NCBI GenBank assembly: GCA_014802435.1
Contig: JAAVCG010000044.1
Location: 1-47,357 of the forward strand
Length of the DNA: 47,357 bases
From: Bacteroides sp.
GTDB lineage: Bacteria; Bacteroidota; Bacteroidia; Bacteroidales; Muribaculaceae
Direction of reading: 5' to 3'
Shown here: positions 9,058 to 15,573 of the stretch, piece by piece
Numbering within the stretch: position 1 is the stretch's first letter
Layout of the letters: each line of letters opens with the position of its first letter
The notes under the pieces: model-generated
Databases searched by the model: none
Seen by the model: the letters and a program-made list of their open reading frames with translations, nothing else
What the model was told of the DNA's origin: nothing
Translations under genes and position numbers: made by a program

Positions 9058-9833
9058 AAGAGATGTTTAACGTTGAAGACAGGGCCTTCGGTGCAGACGC
9101 AGACGTTGCCGCGCATTGTCTTCTCAACGCAGCAGAGGCAGGCGCCGAGACCGCAGGCCATTACATTTTCGAGGCTGACCTCGCAGGGAGCGCCCAGCCG
9201 GGAGGCGGCGCGGGCCACCGCCTTCATCATCGGCATCGGTCCGCAGCAATAGATCTGGTCGGCGGGGTGGGTCAGGCGCTTATGGGCGGTGACAACTCCG
9301 TGAGTTCCGGCCGAGCCATCATCAGTGGTGATATGCACGGTTCCCAGGGCCTTGAACTCGTCGAGCATCAGCAAATCAGCCTCCGAGCGCGCCCCCAGGA
9401 GGAATTCGGGCGCATATCCGCGGGATTTCAGCTCCTTGCCTAATGCCAGGAGGGGGGCTACTCCGACTCCGCCGCCAATGAGCAGGAGCTTCAGTTCCGG
9501 GTCAGCCTTGGCCGGGAGGGTCCAGCCGTTGCCCAGGGGGAGCATACAGTTGACCGTAGCGCCCGGTTCAGTGCGCAAAAGCGCATCCGTGCCCGGGCCG
9601 GCGCGGCGCACCAGGAGTTTGACGTGTCGCTCCCCGGCCTCGCAGATAGAGATGGGGCGGCGGAGGAATGTTTCTTTCGAACCGTCGATTCGCACCTGGG
9701 CAAACTGCCCGGGCTGAATCGCCGGAAGCTCGGCGGCGCTCTCAAGGGTCAGCAACCCGTAAGAAGCCCCTAAAGGGATATTTTCAGTCAGTTTGAAGTC
9801 AATGACCGCTTTGCGGTTTTTTATTTCGTGCAT
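9045..9833 (-). CDS. pyrK: Dihydroorotate dehydrogenase B, electron-transfer subunit
   Basis: A 262-residue flavoprotein of the ferredoxin-reductase type carrying FAD and a [2Fe-2S] cluster. It moves electrons from the PyrD FMN to NAD+. The FAD-binding [10 protein letters not shown] is near residue 59-68, the nucleotide-binding [16 protein letters not shown] near 134-149, and the cluster ligands are in the C-terminal [12 protein letters not shown] with a further Cys in GNVCVC. The order pyrK then pyrD with overlapping ends matches the standard arrangement. Its own start overlaps the end of the upstream acyltransferase gene by 13 nt, so it belongs to the same transcript as the lipid genes. Confidence 0.95.
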   Translation of the reverse strand: MHEIKNRKAVIDFKLTENIPLGASYGLLTLESAAELPAIQPGQFAQVRIDGSKETFLRRPISICEAGERHVKLLVRRAGPGTDALLRTEPGATVNCMLPLGNGWTLPAKADPELKLLLIGGGVGVAPLLALGKELKSRGYAPEFLLGARSEADLLMLDEFKALGTVHITTDDGSAGTHGVVTAHKRLTHPADQIYCCGPMPMMKAVARAASRLGAPCEVSLENVMACGLGACLCCVEKTMRGNVCVCTEGPVFNVKHLLWQD

Positions 9834-10759
9834 ACGTTGAAAGTTTCAATATGACGTTTTTTCTTTTCGTCGAAGATTTCATCAATGGTGATGAGGATGC
9901 CGGTTTCCTCAACGTCGCCAAACTCGCGGTTGATGGCCGTGCCGAAGACCTTCATCGTCGGCGAGAGGTTCATGTAGGCATTGACCAGGGGCGGAATATT
10001 GATTCCGCGCTCGCGAATCATGCGGTTGAGATTCTTGTAATCTTCCTTGAATTCCGTCCCCTCGGGAAAAGCCTCGGCCAGGGCCTTCAGATCAGGAGTC
10101 TGCGGCAGGGCATGGATGGGAGTGACCAGATTGTCATGGTCCGGGAAATGCTTATGGAGGAAATAGAGAATCATGTCGCGACACTCCGTGATATATTCCG
10201 GATACATCGTGACCTTTCCGAAGAGATATTTGATTTCCGGATGGAGCACGGTCAGCGCGCCCAGGCCGTCCCAGAGATTATCCAGGGCGAAGATGGCCTT
10301 GGTTGAGCGGGTGGCCTGCGCTTCGAGGCGCACGAATGAGCGTCCGAGTTCAATCGTGTAAGGCAGATAATCCTTCATGAACTCCGGCGAGAAGCGGAAA
10401 AGATGAGCCGTAGCGATTCGCGGCGAGCCATCCGGCTCAATGGCAATGTCCTTGCCGAGGATATAGCGGTAACCGCCGATGATTTGGCGTTGTTCCGGGT
10501 CCCAGACCACGAGCTGCTTGCAGGGAGGAGTCATCGTGTCAAACTCGTCGATGTCGCAGGCTAAACCCGTGCCACCGCCGCCGGCGCGGAAGGCTATTTC
10601 GCGCAGGCGCCCTATTTCGCGCATCGTGTTAGGTGAAGTGTGGGCGTCGACCACGTAGAGCTCATTGCCTCCCTTGTTAGATTTGCGCAGGAAGGTTGAC
10701 TCATTGAGTTCAGCCTCAAGGAGCGATACGGGGACTTCGTCAATTACTTTTTCAGGCAT
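9821..10759 (-). CDS. glsB: GNAT-fold N-acyltransferase, glycine-lipid (GlsB)/ornithine-lipid (OlsB) type
   Basis: A 312-residue protein of the Acetyltransf_5/hemolysin-type acyltransferase family. Known members transfer a 3-hydroxy fatty acid from acyl-carrier protein to the amino group of an amino acid. In Bacteroides the equivalent gene, next to a PlsC-like gene, makes glycine lipids; the paired arrangement here supports the same role. Visible family patterns are REIAFRAGGGGTG with DIDEFDTMT downstream, VVWDPEQRQIIGGYRY, and ELGRSFVRLEAQ. It is cytoplasmic or peripheral to the inner membrane. It follows the PlsC-like gene by 29 nt and overlaps pyrK by 13 nt. Whether glycine or another amino acid is the acceptor cannot be told from sequence. 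Confidence 0.8.
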   Translation of the reverse strand: MPEKVIDEVPVSLLEAELNESTFLRKSNKGGNELYVVDAHTSPNTMREIGRLREIAFRAGGGGTGLACDIDEFDTMTPPCKQLVVWDPEQRQIIGGYRYILGKDIAIEPDGSPRIATAHLFRFSPEFMKDYLPYTIELGRSFVRLEAQATRSTKAIFALDNLWDGLGALTVLHPEIKYLFGKVTMYPEYITECRDMILYFLHKHFPDHDNLVTPIHALPQTPDLKALAEAFPEGTEFKEDYKNLNRMIRERGINIPPLVNAYMNLSPTMKVFGTAINREFGDVEETGILITIDEIFDEKKKRHIETFNVCTK

Positions 10760-10788
10760 TATGTATTATATAGGTGTATTTGATTTAA

Positions 10789-11619
10789 TCAACTTAACGG
10801 TTCGAGAGAATAGACATGGTCACGGATACCCGCCGCCATGGCCATAGCCGCTGACCCTTTGGGCAGCAGGTTTGCCGCAATGGGCTTGCCGGCGCGGAAT
10901 TCAAGCACCTTGCCCTGAGAATGGACAAACTCGCGCGGAAGGGCTATCATCTCCATGTTGAACTTGATGCCGAGGTTTTCCCTCATCTTTGCGAAACGAT
11001 AAAACGACGGCGAATTTTCTGAAAAACACCTCAGGGGGATGATTTTACGCCCCGTTTCGGCGCTTTTATTGACAAACATCTTGTTCCATTTCAGGTCACG
11101 AATCTCGCCATCCTTCCCCTTGCGCGAGCAGAGCCCGGCGGGAAACATCACGACGGGGCGCGACACATCATGAAACGCGGCATCAACATCGCTGACGGCC
11201 CCGCGACTCTGCGCCCCATGCTTATTGATGGGGATAAAGACCCCGTCAAGAGGCTTGAGAATCGACAGCAGGTCATTGACAACGAAGTAGGGCTCAACCC
11301 CATGGCGCTTGGTCAGATACTCAATCAGGGCAATCCCGTCCAAGGCTCCCAGGGGATGGTTACACGCATAAGTGACCTGATTCGGATGCACGGCATCAAG
11401 CTCCGGCATATCCTCAAATCGGGTCGTAACCTGCATCTCCTCCAGGAGTTTATGGCAAAATTCCGCCCCACGAAGCCCGGCGGTAATCTCCAGCAGCTCA
11501 TTGAGGCGTTCTTGGCAGATGTATTTCTCCAAACCCTTGATCAGAGGGCGGGGAATCCACTTATGGTAGCCGGGCGCTCGGGAGCGCAACACGGCATCGA
11601 CGTCAACTTTCATTTCCAT
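10789..11619 (-). CDS. glsA: PlsC-like O-acyltransferase, glycine-lipid (GlsA) type
   Basis: A 276-residue member of the lysophosphatidic-acid acyltransferase fold. The usual catalytic HX4D is present as NHPLGALDG, residues about 87-95, followed by the acyl-binding FPAGLCSRK (FPEG-like) near 154-162. In glycine- and ornithine-lipid synthesis this type adds the second acyl chain, through an ester bond, to the lyso-lipid made by the neighbouring N-acyltransferase. It is the first gene of an operon with glsB, pyrK and pyrD. The predicted start site falls within a few bases of the ATG (-7 box at 11629-11636), so the mRNA may have almost no leader. A later start at Met3 is possible. Confidence 0.8.
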   Translation of the reverse strand: MEMKVDVDAVLRSRAPGYHKWIPRPLIKGLEKYICQERLNELLEITAGLRGAEFCHKLLEEMQVTTRFEDMPELDAVHPNQVTYACNHPLGALDGIALIEYLTKRHGVEPYFVVNDLLSILKPLDGVFIPINKHGAQSRGAVSDVDAAFHDVSRPVVMFPAGLCSRKGKDGEIRDLKWNKMFVNKSAETGRKIIPLRCFSENSPSFYRFAKMRENLGIKFNMEMIALPREFVHSQGKVLEFRAGKPIAANLLPKGSAAMAMAAGIRDHVYSLEPLS

Positions 11620-11628
11620 AAATTAGCG

Positions 11629-11636
11629 CAAAGATA
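11629..11636 (-). promoter_or_regulatory. Promoter -7 box of the glsA-glsB-pyrK-pyrD operon
   Basis: TATCTTTG on the minus strand matches TAnnTTTG. No exact TTTG lies 19-21 nt upstream, but the region is T-rich. If the last base is -7, transcription starts near 11622, about 3 nt before the glsA start codon. Confidence 0.6.
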
Positions 11637-11687
11637 CGAAAAATAAATGAAAAACGAAAACTGAAAAAGTAAATTTCCCCCGTTTGA

Positions 11688-12254
11688 TTATAGTATCCGA
11701 TACATTCGTCTTGTTGATGAGTATTGGTCCCGGGTGGTCTGGAAGAAAAAGCTGTTTCTAAGGTAGAATTTAATGGTGTCGTTGCGATTGAGCGCATCAA
11801 CAGTTATAAACTGACACCCCGCAAGGGTATGGTTGAAATATGTCGCAGCAACCAGGTCAATAATAGCTTTGCCTATTTTGTGTCGTTGATATTTGGTAGA
11901 TACTCCAAGATGGCCTATGTTGATTGCCGGATACGAGGTCTGGCGGTTGAAAAAATCCACTATGTTTTCGGCTTTCTCAAAGCGAATATCGTCAATTAGG
12001 TCCTCTTTAGCGCTTTGGCTGTCAATCATGAGTGCGTCGTTCATGAGGGTAAAGACGGCGACTATCTCGTCAGACATAGTTGTGGCGATGTAGGCTGACA
12101 AGTAATGGTATTTGACACATTCTTCAACTTCGTGATGAAAAAAGCGGTCAAGCACTGGTACACCACAAGTAAATTCTGCCAATTTGGGATAATCGGCAGA
12201 TTCTATGAGGCGAACTTTGAAGTCAATATCCGAGCAGGGGGTTTTTCCCTCCAC
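11688..12254 (-). CDS. GNAT-family N-acetyltransferase, possible TacT-like toxin
   Basis: A 188-residue single GNAT domain. The acetyl-CoA binding motif A reads PAINIGHLGVSTKYQRHKIG (about residues 108-127), close to the Q/RxxGxG pattern but with K in place of the first Gly. The following strand and helix (CQFITVDALNRNDTIKFYLR) resemble motif B of TacT-type toxins, which acetylate aminoacyl-tRNA. The N-terminal CGVPVLDRFFHHEVEECVKYH is also the place where TacT-like proteins have their conserved Cys and Leu-Asp-x-Phe region. The gene overlaps the upstream 65-residue gene by 32 nt and shares its promoter. Whether it is a toxin or an ordinary acetyltransferase cannot be settled here; no standard DUF1778 antitoxin is seen. 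Confidence 0.72.
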   Translation of the reverse strand: MEGKTPCSDIDFKVRLIESADYPKLAEFTCGVPVLDRFFHHEVEECVKYHYLSAYIATTMSDEIVAVFTLMNDALMIDSQSAKEDLIDDIRFEKAENIVDFFNRQTSYPAINIGHLGVSTKYQRHKIGKAIIDLVAATYFNHTLAGCQFITVDALNRNDTIKFYLRNSFFFQTTRDQYSSTRRMYRIL

Positions 12255-12420
12255 AATTAGCTATGATTTTGTTGGCATTTGCCAATGTTTCAGCTCGTTG
12301 GCTTTCAAGTTCTTGGCACTCTTTGGCGTTACGTGGGCCCCGGAGATGTTTCTCCAGGTTCAGGTGGAAGCGTTCAATATCATCACGTTCCATCGGTGGG
12401 TTTGGAATTGAGCGTATCAT
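12223..12420 (-). CDS. Small protein paired with the GNAT acetyltransferase, unknown function
   Basis: A 65-residue ORF, charged and probably helical (MERDDIERFHLNLEKHL, then CQELESQRAETLANANKII), with a Gly-rich tail. It has a good promoter (12447-12477) giving a leader of about 20 nt, and its end overlaps the GNAT start by 32 nt in another frame. The arrangement, a short gene overlapping a GNAT toxin-like gene, recalls toxin-antitoxin operons, but the sequence does not look like a ribbon-helix-helix antitoxin. A second Met (residue 10) could be the start. I do not recognise the family. Confidence 0.55.
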   Translation of the reverse strand: MIRSIPNPPMERDDIERFHLNLEKHLRGPRNAKECQELESQRAETLANANKIIANCGGKNPLLGY

Positions 12421-12446
12421 AGCGGAGTTGATTAACTTGATTTATG

Positions 12447-12477
12447 CAAAGTTACAAAAATAAATTCAAAATACAAA
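12447..12477 (-). promoter_or_regulatory. Promoter of the small-gene/GNAT pair
   Basis: TTTG (12474-12477), 19 nt, TAACTTTG (12447-12454) on the minus strand, a close match to the Bacteroidota consensus. Predicted start near 12440, about 20 nt before the small gene. Confidence 0.75.
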
Positions 12478-12527
12478 ATAAAAATTGGGCTGTTGATGCA
12501 CTGGGGAGAAGACTCGCCTTCTGGTCA

Positions 12528-13781
12528 TCATGACGCCAAAGCGCCACTCTCGGCGAGTCGAAGCCGCTTGCGCGGCTCTTTTTTATTTTTAGGGGAGGCA
12601 AATATTTGCTGATGAGTCGGGTAGCGGTTGTTGTTCCTGTTGGCATCAAAAATCTCTACCTGTTTTTGCACTTCCACCAATTCATCATTTTTTTGAAGTA
12701 TGATTTTGTCAAGGTCATCCGAGAAGGCCGTTGAAACGTTCTGAATTTGGGCGGGCGTCAAGGTTGTTCCTTCTCTAATCTGACGAAGATAGGCTGTAGC
12801 AAGCAGGAAATCAATAAAATTGGGCGTTAAATTCATCCCCAACGATGTAAGTCGCTTGGTTGCAATCGCTTTCCAGTCAGTCGGTGCCATATCCCCGATT
12901 GACGGAATATCTTCAAAGCGCGATAATAGTTGATAACTGAAATAAAACGGAGTAAAACTAACGGGCATATGCGTAAAGAACGCTTCATCTGACAAGTCTA
13001 TATCCTTAAGGAAATTATAATATTCATCCGGATAGACCGGAACACTATCCCGTGGAATGCCAAACCATTCATTTGCTTTTTTTCTATAAGCCAATTCATA
13101 GGCCGCGGCAAAACCATATCTCAGATTATTGGAGAACCAAGGTTCTACACATTTCTGCCAGGTATTTTCGGTGGAAAAATCCGTTCGTTCCTCAAACATT
13201 TCTTGAAACGTCCGCCCGACGATTCTATGGTCATTAAAATCAGCTTTATTAAATCTGGTCGATAAATCGCAAGAAATTGAGGACAATGTAACCTCTCTTC
13301 TTGATAATGATGTGGCCAAATTTTCCGGCGTTGAAATAAAACTATATCCCCAGGTTTTATTAATAGGGTCATCAGAGTTGACTGAAAAATTCCATACTCC
13401 ATCGTGGAGTCTTTTAGCGCAGACTACTGTTGAGTCATTTTGTTCAATTCTAATCAGATTCATTGCCAAACAAGAATCTGACGAATAAATTATCAATGAA
13501 ACAATAGACGATGGCTGTTCAGTCTCAATCTCCGCAGTCCATACTCCGGACTCGATACGTTTCATCGGAGTTTCCTCAGTGTTATAGGGCGCTCCAAGGA
13601 GAGAGGATGATACAATAATGGGCCTAATACCCTCAAACGCTGAAGAATCGTCAGCTTCCATTGTAAGAATAACCTTTGCGCTCCCTAACTTAAAAGTCCC
13701 GGCAAAACCGTTTAGACCTAAGACAACGAACAACAGGCAAAGTACCGTCCTTCTTCCGTAAAGTTTTAATTTTCTGTACAT
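12528..13781 (-). CDS. Secreted protein of unknown function, probably with an altered C-terminus
   Basis: 417 residues with a signal peptide (RTVLCLLFVVLGLNGFAG, cut near residue 27) and then a beta-rich segment (TFKLGSAKVILTMEADDS, IESGVWTAEIETEQPSSIV) followed by a mostly helical region (residues about 195-390). The N-terminal half recalls the non-catalytic front part of Bacteroidota TlpA-like thiol-disulfide proteins, but no thioredoxin domain or CxxC motif follows, so this is a weak guess. The last 18 residues (basic, KNKKEPRKRLRLAESGALAS region) are encoded across a plus-strand terminator-like hairpin, suggesting the original 3' end was lost. Its ribosome binding site is an unusually full AAAGGAGGT four bases before the ATG (13786-13794). 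Confidence 0.65.
   Translation of the reverse strand: MYRKLKLYGRRTVLCLLFVVLGLNGFAGTFKLGSAKVILTMEADDSSAFEGIRPIIVSSSLLGAPYNTEETPMKRIESGVWTAEIETEQPSSIVSLIIYSSDSCLAMNLIRIEQNDSTVVCAKRLHDGVWNFSVNSDDPINKTWGYSFISTPENLATSLSRREVTLSSISCDLSTRFNKADFNDHRIVGRTFQEMFEERTDFSTENTWQKCVEPWFSNNLRYGFAAAYELAYRKKANEWFGIPRDSVPVYPDEYYNFLKDIDLSDEAFFTHMPVSFTPFYFSYQLLSRFEDIPSIGDMAPTDWKAIATKRLTSLGMNLTPNFIDFLLATAYLRQIREGTTLTPAQIQNVSTAFSDDLDKIILQKNDELVEVQKQVEIFDANRNNNRYPTHQQIFASPKNKKEPRKRLRLAESGALAS
12562..12590 (+). terminator. Terminator-like hairpin on the opposite strand of a coding end
   Basis: AGCCGC-TTGC-GCGGCT followed by CTTTTTTATTTTT on the plus strand, which has the shape of a Rho-independent terminator. No plus-strand gene lies upstream in the window, and the hairpin falls inside the last codons of the minus-strand gene at 12528-13781. 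It may be a leftover of a lost plus-strand gene. Confidence 0.5.
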
Positions 13782-13785
13782 TATT

Positions 13786-13808
13786 ACCTCCTTTTAGCTG
13801 CAAAGATA
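13786..13808 (-). promoter_or_regulatory. Promoter -7 box and full Shine-Dalgarno of the 12528-13781 gene
   Basis: TATCTTTG (13801-13808) fits the -7 box; no TTTG is seen at the proper distance upstream. AAAGGAGGT (13786-13794) is an almost complete anti-16S match placed 4 nt from the ATG, unlike nearly all other starts in the window. If transcription begins about 7 nt after the box, the start site lies right at this Shine-Dalgarno. Confidence 0.5.
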
Positions 13809-13989
13809 CGATGATTTTATCTAAAAATAGTGCAGTTTTAGTTAAATAATGTTAAATATACAAGAATTTAGCAAAATGCATAACTGTTTGTTATATAGCT
13901 GAATATAGTTGATTAGATTCCTTGTGGATATCCCGCCGGGGTTATACTTTAGTTATCCGAGGTATTGCAAACCCCAGGGTGAGTAGATG

Positions 13990-14208
13990 ACCGGGCTTCG
14001 TGGCGCCCTCGCCACGGTGGAGCGCAAGCTCCACAATATTCGCTTCAATGAATTGGTATACAGTTTTTATATGGTAATATTGGCGCTGACGCGCCACCGT
14101 GGCGGGGGCGCCACGGTGCCCGGTTGCTTTCGCTAACACCCTCTTTTTATGGTTCGAGTCGGGGACATAGGCAATGAGGTGGCGGCGGATCGGAATCCGC
14201 CTTTCCAT
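13990..14208. repeat. Dispersed repeat, copy B: nested inverted repeats plus the 27 bp unit
   Basis: The arms 13990-14020 and 14094-14124 are 31 bp inverted repeats with three mismatches. Between them are two perfect small hairpins (GGAGC-GCAA-GCTCC and GGCGC-TGAC-GCGCC) and a CAATATT/AATATTG pair, so the block folds as a branched stem. Fifty-seven bases further right lies the 27 bp unit (14182-14208) shared with copies A, C and D. In the minus-strand direction the order is 27 bp unit, an AGAGGGTGTTAGCG segment, ACCGGGC, then the hairpins; copy C keeps the same order. It fills most of the gene-free stretch 13809-14254. Confidence 0.85.
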
Positions 14209-14254
14209 TGGGTTATAGAGTATTACGTTTCGGCAATACTGATGATACCATTCG

Positions 14255-15490
14255 TTAGGGGAGGGTGCAGGTGAGGGCGGCGGGGAAGAGGCGGGTGGGG
14301 TCGCCGAAGTCGGTGGCGGATTCGCGGAGGGTTGATTCGGAGGGGGTGAGGAGGCCGTTGAATTGCTCTTGGCCGTTGACGGTGAGGCGCACGGGGCGGG
14401 AGAGGTCGACCATGTTTTCGTCGAGGTAGATTTTGACTTTGCCTCCTCTGGCGGGGTGCATTTCTTTTTGAAATTTGAGCTCGATGCCCCAGTGGGGGTC
14501 ACGTTCGGTGCAGGTGTAGGTTACGGTGGTGACAGTCAGGGAGATGTTGTTGTCGTGGATGTCAAGGTCATAGCGTGTGCGTTGTCCCTCGGCTTCTTCG
14601 GGGCGTGAGATGATTTTGAGGTTGCCGAAGGAGTCGCGTCGGCGTCCGTCCATTTCAAAGTCTTCCCAGGTTAGATGTCGGGGCGAAGAATTGCGGCTGA
14701 ACTGGCTGAGCCATTGTGGAGTGGGGCGATAGTCGATGCTATGTCCGGCGCCGGGAATGAGTTCGACGAGATGGAGGGCATAGCGGCCGGCGGAGTCGGC
14801 GGCGGCGAGGGAGTCAAGGGCGGCGGCGGTATATGAGGTCAGCAAGTTGCGGTAGAATCCGGCGTCGTCTGCTCCGGTACGGAGGGAGAATGCTGTGTTG
14901 GCGAGGTTTTCGGGCGGGGCGTTTTTCAGGGGTTCTCCTCCGGCCATCGGTCCGGCTCCGGCAAGATAGTCGGCATAGAATGAGGCCAGGCGTTGGCTGC
15001 CGTAGCCGCCCTCGGAAATGCCAATGAGATAGATTCTTGAGGGGTCAATGAAGTCAGAGGCCAAGGCGGCGCGAAGGAGTCGCTCCCAGGCCCATTGTTT
15101 CCCTCTCTGATACCATCGGAAGTATTCGCCTTCGCGCGGAATCCTGGGGATGAAATAAGCCGAGGGGGCGTCATCAAAGATTGAGGCGAGTTTGAGGCCT
15201 GTGGCCCATTCATAGTCGCGGGGTCCGGAGCCATGGAGATAGATGAAGAGCGGATAGCGTTCGGCCTGCCCCTTGACTCCGAAGAAGAAGTCCATGACGG
15301 CGTCGGCCTCCAGCGAATCAGGGATTACCCATGAGCCGCCGCAGGCGCTGTCGAGCGGCATCGGGGCGGGGAGAATTTCAGGCAGCGAGGCCTTGTATTC
15401 GTTCCATACGCGCCGGCGGGCATCATTGAGGTCGTTTCCATAAGCAAACAAAGCGGCTAAAATCGTGAAAATAAGCAGAAAGCGTTTCAT
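14255..15490 (-). CDS. Secreted serine esterase/alpha-beta hydrolase
   Basis: 411 residues with a signal peptide (LLIFTILAALFAYG). The alpha/beta-hydrolase core runs from about residue 95 (LFIYLHGSGPRDYEWA, oxyanion region) through the nucleophile elbow GISEGGYG with Ser159, to a likely catalytic His in PGAGHSIDY near residue 250. The C-terminal 130 residues form a beta-rich domain (YDLDIHDNNISLTVTTVTYT). The family is similar to the PHB-depolymerase/feruloyl-esterase-like secreted esterases of gut Bacteroidota. The gene follows the GH95 fucosidase by 83 nt, with a hairpin between them, so it probably acts on the same host or plant glycan, for example removing O-acetyl groups. The substrate is inference. 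Confidence 0.72.
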   Translation of the reverse strand: MKRFLLIFTILAALFAYGNDLNDARRRVWNEYKASLPEILPAPMPLDSACGGSWVIPDSLEADAVMDFFFGVKGQAERYPLFIYLHGSGPRDYEWATGLKLASIFDDAPSAYFIPRIPREGEYFRWYQRGKQWAWERLLRAALASDFIDPSRIYLIGISEGGYGSQRLASFYADYLAGAGPMAGGEPLKNAPPENLANTAFSLRTGADDAGFYRNLLTSYTAAALDSLAAADSAGRYALHLVELIPGAGHSIDYRPTPQWLSQFSRNSSPRHLTWEDFEMDGRRRDSFGNLKIISRPEEAEGQRTRYDLDIHDNNISLTVTTVTYTCTERDPHWGIELKFQKEMHPARGGKVKIYLDENMVDLSRPVRLTVNGQEQFNGLLTPSESTLRESATDFGDPTRLFPAALTCTLP

Positions 15491-15507
15491 GATGGTCTAA
15501 TAAAGGA

Positions 15508-15546
15508 TATCAGAGCAATCAGGCTATGTTTCTGATTGCTCTGATA
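15508..15546. terminator. Perfect 15 bp stem-loop between fucosidase and esterase genes
   Basis: Arms 15508-15522 and 15532-15546 are perfect complements with a 9 nt loop. On the minus strand it follows the GH95 stop by about 27 nt and precedes the esterase start by about 18 nt. There is no real U-run, so it may act as an mRNA end-protector or partial terminator that lowers esterase expression. Confidence 0.55.
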
Positions 15547-15573
15547 GTTTGGATTATTCGGGTTTAGAGTTGG

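Noticed and set aside
13942-14502. A 186-codon minus-strand ORF running through repeat copy B and into the esterase gene
   Set aside because: Low-complexity Pro/Ser/Thr front out of frame with the esterase, and the rest is repeat sequence; only the MERRIPIRR observation was kept as a finding.
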